A program made the position numbers and the translations under genes. Positions 58,800-64,000 of a DNA stretch of 64,000 nucleotides are shown piece after piece. The stretch is from Ilyomonas sp964249755 (lineage in GTDB: Bacteria > Bacteroidota > Bacteroidia > Chitinophagales > Chitinophagaceae): the NCBI GenBank assembly GCA_964249755.1, contig CAXUDB010000001.1, positions 1 through 64,000 on the forward strand, read 5' to 3'. Below the pieces are notes generated by a model. It ran no database searches and was not told where the DNA came from. It was given only the letters and a program-made list of their open reading frames with translations. Every line of letters begins with the position of its first letter. Position 1 is the stretch's first letter.

Positions 58800-59024
58800 A
58801 TGGAGCCGGAAGTTGTAGCCTTTTTAAAGCGTGTTGCGCTTTCTATCTTTCTTTCCTTCTGCTGGCTTGCGCTTAACGTTACCATCGGTCTCCGGTTTAA
58901 CCTGGCGTTTGTTGATCACTCGGTTACCTTGGGCAATGTGCTGTTCTATGTATGGATGACAATTAGCTTTCTTATGCTGCTTATCTATCTCATAAAATTG
59001 TGGAATAAAGCGGAAAAATGGTAG
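58800..59024 (+). CDS. Small two-helix membrane protein
   Basis: ATG at 58800 gives 74 aa (a GTG two codons before is possible). It has two hydrophobic helices: VALSIFLSFCWLALNVTIGL and VLFYVWMTISFLMLLIYLIK, with a short periplasmic loop and a basic end (KLWNKAEKW). No family recognised; small proteins of this form are common in Bacteroidota. It precedes the DNA glycosylase by 60 bp, but that gene has its own promoter. Confidence 0.6.
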   Translation: MEPEVVAFLKRVALSIFLSFCWLALNVTIGLRFNLAFVDHSVTLGNVLFYVWMTISFLMLLIYLIKLWNKAEKW

Positions 59025-59072
59025 CTGCCGGGTGGCGGGTGCATTGCCCTGCCGCACTACCGAAGACACGCC

Positions 59073-59080
59073 TATTTTTG
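59073..59080 (+). promoter_or_regulatory. -7 promoter element TATTTTTG
   Basis: This exact TAnnTTTG match is only 4 nt before the glycosylase ATG, which implies a leaderless mRNA. Confidence 0.65.
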
Positions 59081-59084
59081 TTTC

Positions 59085-59693
59085 ATGGATTATGTATTGC
59101 ATTTAGCAAAGGATAAAAAATTAGCGCCTGCACTTATGCCGCCGCTACTGCCGCTGCAGTTGCACAGCAATATACCGCTGCGACTGATGGCGAGCATCAT
59201 GAGCCAGCAATTGAGCACCAAAGTGGCTAAGGTGATTTTTCACCGCTTCCTCAAACTTTACAACGATGCCGAGCCTACACCACAGCAAGTATTGGCCACC
59301 GATGTAGAAACACTCCGTGCCATTGGATTGAGCTATGCTAAAATAGGGTACACACACAACGTGGCTTCTTTCTGCATAGAGCATAACATAACCGATACGA
59401 TGCTGCTGGCAATGGAGAATGAAGATGTCGTTGCACTGCTGACGGAGATAAAAGGCGTGGGCCGGTGGACGGTAGAAATGCTGCTGATGTTCTCGCTTGG
59501 CAGGGAAGATGTGTTTGCGGTGGATGACCTCGGCATTCAGAACGCGATGAAGAAAATATATAGCATCCGGAGTGAAGACAAGAAGAAATTAAAGGAACGG
59601 ATGCTGAAAATATCCGCGCGCTGGAAGCCCTACCGCACTTATGCCTGTATGCACCTCTGGAAATGGCAGGATAATAAACCGGATGTACAATAA
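59085..59693 (+). CDS. DNA-3-methyladenine glycosylase II (AlkA-like, HhH-GPD)
   Basis: The 202-residue enzyme removes alkylated bases. The HhH motif LTEIKGVGRWTVEMLLMFSL and the catalytic Asp in FAVDDLGIQNAM are both present; ASIMSQQLSTKVAKVIFHRF is the usual helix with the QQ(L/I)S word. The length fits the short AlkA form that lacks the N-terminal beta domain of E. coli AlkA. It is followed by a terminator. A leaderless transcript is predicted. Confidence 0.92.
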   Translation: MDYVLHLAKDKKLAPALMPPLLPLQLHSNIPLRLMASIMSQQLSTKVAKVIFHRFLKLYNDAEPTPQQVLATDVETLRAIGLSYAKIGYTHNVASFCIEHNITDTMLLAMENEDVVALLTEIKGVGRWTVEMLLMFSLGREDVFAVDDLGIQNAMKKIYSIRSEDKKKLKERMLKISARWKPYRTYACMHLWKWQDNKPDVQ

Positions 59694-59730
59694 AAAAATC
59701 CTGCTGCAAGACTGCAAACAGGATTTTCTT
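59693..59730. terminator. Bidirectional terminator between the glycosylase and secreted-protein genes
   Basis: The stem AAAATCCTG / CAGGATTTT with A and T runs lies between two convergent genes and serves both. Confidence 0.75.
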
Positions 59731-59747
59731 ACTTACACAAATAAGGT

Positions 59748-60152
59748 TTACTGAGCATTTTTCACCACAACTTCTTCTACAGTTTTTGTAGTGGTGGTAA
59801 TGTCGAACGACTGTTTAAGACTGCCGGAAGCAGATTTGATGATAAACGTAAGGCGCGCATCACCGGGCTCTTTTGTCAGCAAAACTTTCCTTTCAAAGTT
59901 TTTGTCGGTGTATTGTTGCTGATACACGATGTCGCCATATTCATTTTTAATAATAAGGCTGAATGGCGCTGCATCGGCGTTATCATACTTTACATTAAAT
60001 ACAACACCCTTGTCGGTCGTACCCGCATACTGCACAGCAGAAGCTTCTTTTTCATTCTTAGAAGTTGCTGCAAAGCTTGATAAAGAGAGAGTACCTGCCA
60101 CTACTGCGAGGACGAGAGCTTTGGAACCGAATTTCAATACTTGCTTGTTCAT
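59748..60152 (-). CDS. Small secreted protein, unknown function
   Basis: The 134-residue protein has a signal peptide (FGSKALVLAVVAGTLSLSSF, cleaved after SFAA). The mature part is an Ig-like beta domain by pattern: GVVFNVKYDNADAAPFSLII, KNEYGDIVYQQQYTDKNFER, ARLTFIIKSASGSLKQSFDI and a Thr/Val-rich tail. Similar short beta-sandwich proteins occur in Bacteroidota without known roles. The promoter near 60342 (TATATTTG, minus) would give it a leader of about 190 nt. Confidence 0.65.
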   Translation of the reverse strand: MNKQVLKFGSKALVLAVVAGTLSLSSFAATSKNEKEASAVQYAGTTDKGVVFNVKYDNADAAPFSLIIKNEYGDIVYQQQYTDKNFERKVLLTKEPGDARLTFIIKSASGSLKQSFDITTTTKTVEEVVVKNAQ

Positions 60153-60585
60153 AACATTGCTTTTTTTAATTGTTAATTAATAAAAGGCATCAATCGGAAT
60201 AACGTGCTACGGCAAGGTTTCGCGCTGGCATAGCAATAGAAAGATGGCGTCAATGGAACAAGAATCGGAAGTAAAATGATAAACCGGTTATCGGATAAAT
60301 CCTGTTCCCTTCGGAGGAGAAAGCGAGGATTTGTTTAAACGATAGTGCAAATATAGGGCTATTTGTTTAAACGTTTCAATCATTTTTTCTTGGTAACAAT
60401 TTCTTAATATTCTGCAATCCCTAAAAAGCCCATCCACTGATGCAATTACTGTCTTGCTACAGTATACCATCCGGAAAAATTTATTGCAAACCGGTTTTCT
60501 ACACAGCATTCAAAAATCATTTTCAGACTCTTTGTTTTAAAATTCTGGCGTTGTATTTGAATTCTATTTTGCTAAAAAATATAGT
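60153..60585. other. Divergent intergenic region, long leader of the secreted-protein gene
   Basis: A minus-strand TATATTTG element is at about 60348-60355, so about 190 nt of leader would precede the ATG at 60152. On the plus strand TATTTTG near 60567 precedes the DUF3072 gene. No ORF or repeat was found; a leader this long could hide a regulatory RNA, but I see no matching fold. Confidence 0.4.
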
Positions 60586-60852
60586 ATGGCAAAAGAAGTA
60601 AAAAAAGAAACCGACGTGCAGCATAATCAGCGTGTGCCGCAGCCCGATTCATCTATATCCGGCTCCAATACAGAAAAAGATCCGGATGAGTGGACGACCG
60701 GCGGTGAGCCGATGACCGGCGCGCAGAAGTCTTACCTGAAGACTTTATCTGACGAAGCGGGTGAGGAATTCGATGAAAATCTTACCAAAGCCGATGCTTC
60801 CAAACGCATAGAAGAATTACAGCACAAGACAGGGAGAGGATTGAATAATTGA
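60586..60852 (+). CDS. DUF3072 domain protein
   Basis: The 88-residue acidic, hydrophilic protein ends in the DUF3072 signature: EPMTGAQKSYLKTLSDEAGE, then EFDENLTKADASKRIEELQH and KTGRGL. The first half is disordered, rich in Lys, Asp, Ser and Pro. Members are small, stress-associated proteins of unknown function; a SAP/HeH-like fold that binds nucleic acid has been suggested by shape. It has its own promoter and is closed by a bidirectional terminator. Confidence 0.88.
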   Translation: MAKEVKKETDVQHNQRVPQPDSSISGSNTEKDPDEWTTGGEPMTGAQKSYLKTLSDEAGEEFDENLTKADASKRIEELQHKTGRGLNN

Positions 60853-60868
60853 GGAAGATGAGCTTCAT

Positions 60869-60905
60869 AAATAAGGCGGCTTGAATAATCAGCCGCCTTA
60901 TTTTA
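60869..60905. terminator. Bidirectional terminator after DUF3072 and the EnvC-like gene
   Basis: The stem AATAAGGCGGCT / AGCCGCCTTATT is followed by TTT on the plus strand and by T-rich bases on the minus strand. Confidence 0.85.
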
Positions 60906-60916
60906 TCTGTTAAATT

Positions 60917-62281
60917 CTACCGATTCTTCAGCCAGTTTTCAGGATTCAGGAAACCGCCCTGTTCAGTCATTACCATAAAGTGAGCCATGCCTCCGCCTCC
61001 ATCATCACTTACTGCAGCTTTGCCCAATATCGTTCCTGCCTGCACCACATCATTCTTCACCACGCTTACACTTGACAGATGACTGTAGGCAGTAAAGTAT
61101 TTGCCATGACGCACCATCACTACTTTTTCATCCCCTAAATCTGATACCGCTGATACAACGCCATCGGCAACCGCTTTTACAGTTGTGCCTATTGGAACAC
61201 CTATATCAATACCATCATTATTATCCTTTAGTTTGGTTCCCGGAATGCTGTAAGGACCATAAGGAATTAAAATAGTTCCGGTACTTACCGGCCAGGGAAG
61301 GCTGCCTCTTTTGTTTTCAAAATTAATTGAAGTCGTTACGTTTTCCGGTGTGGATTCCAATGCACTGTAAGTACGATTGGTGTTGCGCGGAGGAGCAGTA
61401 GGGGTAGCTACAGAAGCTGTTGTATTGGAAGATGCGTTATTATCATTTGCCGAGCCATTGTTAGCCTGTGCCTGCTGGGCAGCCAATCGTTTCTTTCGTT
61501 CTTCTTCCTGCTGGCGCGCAACCTGCGCCTGGCGCTCTGCATCTTTACGTTTAGCTTCTGCTATTTCTCTTTTAATAATTAACTGCAACTGTCCCTGCAA
61601 TTTACGGCGGGCAGCCTCGCGGTCGCGTATCTGAACACTCAGTTCTTTTTCCTGTCCCTGTAGGCCGCGTACTACTTCGTCCTTCTCTTTCTTGTCTTCT
61701 TCCATCTGCTTTATCTGCTTGCCCTGTTCCTGCAGCGTTGTGTTCTTCTGCGTTTTGGTAGCGCTCAGGCTATTCACTTTGGTCTGTAACAGATTCTGGG
61801 TTTGAATAATGTTGTTTGCCTGTGTTTCGCGGTACTGGCGATAGCTTTTCAGGTAAGAAATTCTTTTTATAGCATCGTTGAAATTATCGGCTGAGAAAAT
61901 AAAATTCAGGTAATCGTAGCTGCTCCTGTTTTTATAGGCAAACACTAAATTTTTTGCATAGCGCTCTTTCAGCGTGTCCAGTTCTTTTTTGTAACGATAA
62001 ATATCAAGACTGTTCAGGTAAATGTCATCATCAATCTTGTGCAGCTCTTTGTTGATGTTGCTTACCAGCTCTTCGCGGGCTTTAATTTTTCGCTGTACCA
62101 GGGCAAGCTGGCTGATGGATTGTTTTTTATTCTTCTTAATATCGCTGAGTGTGCTGTTCAGGTCGGCCAGCTCCCGCTGCAGTTGCTGTTGCTTGCGCTG
62201 AATTTCTTCTTTGGTTTGCTGCCCAAAAGAAGCGCTGGCAATAAGTATAGACAGAACAAAAACAACCGTTTTCTTCATCAT
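60917..62281 (-). CDS. EnvC-like murein hydrolase activator (M23 domain)
   Basis: The 454-residue periplasmic protein has a signal peptide (ending SFGQ near residue 21), two long coiled coils (~22-270: QRKQQQLQRELADLNSTLSD and following), a low-complexity Ala/Asn/Thr linker and a C-terminal M23 (LytM) domain. In the latter, NNDGIDIGVPIGTTVKAVAD and VMVRHGKYFTAYSHLSSVSV are seen, but the zinc His/Asp are not all kept (NDGIDIG in place of HxGxD). A degenerate LytM of this kind activates amidases rather than cutting murein, as EnvC does. Confidence 0.92.
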   Translation of the reverse strand: MMKKTVVFVLSILIASASFGQQTKEEIQRKQQQLQRELADLNSTLSDIKKNKKQSISQLALVQRKIKAREELVSNINKELHKIDDDIYLNSLDIYRYKKELDTLKERYAKNLVFAYKNRSSYDYLNFIFSADNFNDAIKRISYLKSYRQYRETQANNIIQTQNLLQTKVNSLSATKTQKNTTLQEQGKQIKQMEEDKKEKDEVVRGLQGQEKELSVQIRDREAARRKLQGQLQLIIKREIAEAKRKDAERQAQVARQQEEERKKRLAAQQAQANNGSANDNNASSNTTASVATPTAPPRNTNRTYSALESTPENVTTSINFENKRGSLPWPVSTGTILIPYGPYSIPGTKLKDNNDGIDIGVPIGTTVKAVADGVVSAVSDLGDEKVVMVRHGKYFTAYSHLSSVSVVKNDVVQAGTILGKAAVSDDGGGGMAHFMVMTEQGGFLNPENWLKNR

Positions 62282-62356
62282 GATTTTCTCTTTTTGCAGT
62301 AAGACAAATAAAAGTAGTCCTTGTGATGGATAGAGACGTTTGCGCAGTGTTAATTA

Positions 62357-63193
62357 TTATTTTACCCGGTAGTTTTTTGAAATATTGAAAGGGAAGGTTT
62401 CCGTTTTGTCAAAATCATATTGCTTGAATTCAAGATCAACATCCAGTTTCGCTTTTTCGGCAACGGATATTTTGCGCAGAGTTGCGAAATAAAAATCATT
62501 CACCTTTTCATACCCGTCATAAGTAATATCTGCTGTCCGGTTCTTCAGCGGGTTTACATCATCGAGCTTGCTGTGCAGAATGCGAAGATCTTTTTTATCT
62601 GCCGTCAATAAGTTTTTAAAAACACTGCCTGCCATTAACATCAGAAGATAGTCGCCGCTCTCTTGGTAAGAAATAATATTGCTGTCTAAATAAACCGGGT
62701 TGCCAATGAGTATGTCCTGGAGAACAGAAAAGTCAACCGGCACCCGTGTCAGCTCTTGTAAATAAGAGATGCGACGGTATTGAATCACCTTTTCCTGCTT
62801 GTTCATAATCTTTACACTATCCGGCGTTATCATTACCCGAAAGCCTTCTATACCTAACGCACCCGTAAGCGATAACCAGATCACGCTATCTCTCTTCATA
62901 CGCAGGTACACGGTTGCTTGTCCATTGCCTTCGCTGCCGTCATAATCCATTTTTACTTTTGCAGAGAAAGTATTGAAGTTGATGCGTTGCGAAGTAAGCT
63001 TGTTCACGATGTTTCTCTTGAGGGAAATTGAATCAACAGCAGCCGATTGTGATACCGACTTTGAAGCCGTGTCTTTTGTGCTGATGACTTCACCAATGCG
63101 CTGTACTTTTTTCACAGGGCGGCAGGCGTTAAAAAAAAATAATAGACATAGCGCAGGAGACAACCAACGCAGTAATAAGTTTGTTCTATTCAT
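62357..63193 (-). CDS. DUF4292 lipoprotein
   Basis: The 278-residue protein has a lipoprotein signal (LLRWLSPALCLLFFFNACRP, Cys24). After a short linker comes the DUF4292 domain with NFNTFSAKVKMDYDGSEGNG, VYLRMKRDSVIWLSLTGALG, IEGFRVMITPDSVKIMNKQE and ISVAEKAKLDVDLEFKQYDF. The fold resembles LolA/LolB-like lipoprotein carriers in shape, though this is inference. In Bacteroidota it commonly lies between dut and an EnvC-like gene, as here. Confidence 0.9.
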   Translation of the reverse strand: MNRTNLLLRWLSPALCLLFFFNACRPVKKVQRIGEVISTKDTASKSVSQSAAVDSISLKRNIVNKLTSQRINFNTFSAKVKMDYDGSEGNGQATVYLRMKRDSVIWLSLTGALGIEGFRVMITPDSVKIMNKQEKVIQYRRISYLQELTRVPVDFSVLQDILIGNPVYLDSNIISYQESGDYLLMLMAGSVFKNLLTADKKDLRILHSKLDDVNPLKNRTADITYDGYEKVNDFYFATLRKISVAEKAKLDVDLEFKQYDFDKTETFPFNISKNYRVK

Positions 63194-63226
63194 GTTATCG
63201 TTTTAATCGTTAGATAGCAGGTGTTG

Positions 63227-63670
63227 TTATAGCTTGCCGGTGTGCCCAAAGCCGCCTGCACTTCGTTCTGTTTCTTTTATTTCAGCTACTTCCACCCAGT
63301 GTACTTGCTCAACAGGACTGATAATCATCTGCGCAATGCGATCACCATTCTGTATTGTGTGCGCTTCGTTAGACAAATTAATCAGGATCACTTTTATCTC
63401 ACCTCTGTAATCTGCATCTATCGTGCCCGGGCTGTTTAAACAAGTGATACCATGGTTGATGGCAAGTCCGCTGCGCGGACGTACCTGTGCTTCATAGCCA
63501 TCCGGCAATTCTATAAACAAACCGGTTGGTACCAAAGTTCTCTGCAAAGGTTGCAAAATGATGGGCTCTTTTATATCTGCTCTAATATCCATGCCCGCCG
63601 CGCCGCTGGTGGCGTAGTGCGGCAATGGATTGGAAGAACGGTTAATGATGTTGACAGTGCATGTTTTCAC
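63227..63670 (-). CDS. dut: dUTP diphosphatase
   Basis: The 147-residue trimeric enzyme hydrolyses dUTP to dUMP, keeping uracil out of DNA and feeding dTMP synthesis. All five dUTPase motifs are present: AGMDIRAD (1), PRSGLAINHG (2), GTIDADYRGEIKVILIN (3), RIAQMIISPV (4) and the glycine-rich C-terminal arm RSAGGFGHTGKL (5). The start is a GTG at 63670; a TAGATTTG promoter element lies 5 nt before it, so the mRNA is likely leaderless. It leads dut-DUF4292-envC. Confidence 0.96.
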   Translation of the reverse strand: MKTCTVNIINRSSNPLPHYATSGAAGMDIRADIKEPIILQPLQRTLVPTGLFIELPDGYEAQVRPRSGLAINHGITCLNSPGTIDADYRGEIKVILINLSNEAHTIQNGDRIAQMIISPVEQVHWVEVAEIKETERSAGGFGHTGKL

Positions 63671-63675
63671 GGCAG

Positions 63676-63683
63676 CAAATCTA
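63676..63683 (-). promoter_or_regulatory. -7 promoter element TAGATTTG before dut
   Basis: This exact TAnnTTTG match on the minus strand is 5 nt before the GTG start codon, which supports that start and implies a leaderless mRNA. Confidence 0.65.
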
Positions 63684-63846
63684 ATATTCTGAGGGATAGA
63701 TAAGATGTAAATAAAGAACTAAGGTTTTGTTTTGTTGTTCACATAACCATTTGCACTAACTTTAGTAAAATAATTGTTGAATAGACCTTGCGCAATGCAT
63801 AAAAATTAACAACGGTGGAGACACACCACTTAAAAACTGAAATGTT

Positions 63847-64000
63847 ATGGACGTTACACAATACATAGAAATCAACCCTAAGATAATGATGGGTAAACCT
63901 GTTATTAAAGGTACTCGTATTACAGTAGAATCGTTACTTGAAAAGCTCTCTGTTGGAGAATCAGAACAGGATATTTTGCAGGCGCATCCTCATATCACCT
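63847..64000 (+). CDS. DUF433 protein, 3' end outside window
   Basis: ATG at 63847; 51 codons are visible. The sequence IEINPKIMMGKPVIKGTRIT followed by VESLLEKLSVGESEQDILQA and HPHIT is the DUF433 signature. These small helix-turn-helix proteins act as antitoxin-like partners, often next to a PIN-like DUF5615 gene, which would lie beyond the window. An earlier ATG at 63842 is in another frame. Confidence 0.85.
   Translation, partial: MDVTQYIEINPKIMMGKPVIKGTRITVESLLEKLSVGESEQDILQAHPHIT

Overview
The window looks like chromosome from a member of the Bacteroidota, most likely Chitinophagaceae or a close relative. Three things point there: a complete gldKLMN type IX secretion block, lineage-typical families (DUF4271 next to hemD, DUF4292 next to an EnvC-like factor and dut, CarboxypepD_reg-like proteins), and many promoters with the Bacteroidota TAnnTTTG -7 element. 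I saw no tRNA, rRNA, CRISPR array, phage or insertion sequence; most of the window is housekeeping DNA with small accessory islands.

Layout. 1-1213: 5' part of a secreted repeat protein. 1632-4496: a fusion of a TRAFs-binding (TPR-S-like) domain, a patatin lipase and a membrane anchor. 4575-8489: DUF4271, hemD, thioredoxin-domain protein. 8740-13691: gldK-gldL-gldM-gldN, closed by a terminator. 13926-16222: hemB and hemL. 16840-24572: SpmA/SpmB fusion, dipeptide epimerase, a cysteine-free redoxin-like gene behind a large palindromic operator and a Cys-rich mini-ORF, a CDF transporter, DUF1569, Mrp. 24608-25244: HepT/MntA toxin-antitoxin pair. 25325-29794: hydroxyacyl-CoA dehydrogenase, trmD, an S4-domain protein and hypothetical proteins. 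30249-32933: ECF sigma factor, small membrane proteins and Hsp20. 33057-38684: tadA, mreBCD, M1 peptidase. 38802-39426: antitoxin and frameshifted PIN toxin. 39476-42955: HAD phosphatase, APH-fold kinase and a glutamine-synthetase-family ligase, all on the minus strand. 43262-52702: small lipoprotein, DUF72, CorA, MATE, sigma/anti-sigma pair, NlpC/P60, RecF, RDD, arylsulfotransferase-like lipoprotein. 52705-58397: RNase R, ScpA, MscL, Frr, WecA/MraY-like transferase. 58800-63670: AlkA-like glycosylase, DUF3072, EnvC-like factor, DUF4292, Dut. 63847-64000: start of a DUF433 protein.

The intergenic DNA is unusually structured. Four arrays of degenerate 21-bp tandem repeats (16336-16545, 22254-22421, 36399-36503, 56938-57126) share one period. 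A palindromic element of about 190 bp occurs twice (43045-43243, 47149-47334); its stem sequence differs between copies but stays paired within each copy. Other large palindromes sit at 32953-33038, 33505-33632, 34800-34873 and 40363-40458. Several promoters lie only 4-5 nt before a start codon, which implies leaderless mRNAs.

The leads I rate highest are the 21-bp arrays, the TPR-S-patatin protein as a possible immune effector, and the operator plus Cys-codon leader in front of a protein that contains no cysteine. All names rest on reading motifs by eye; no database search was run.
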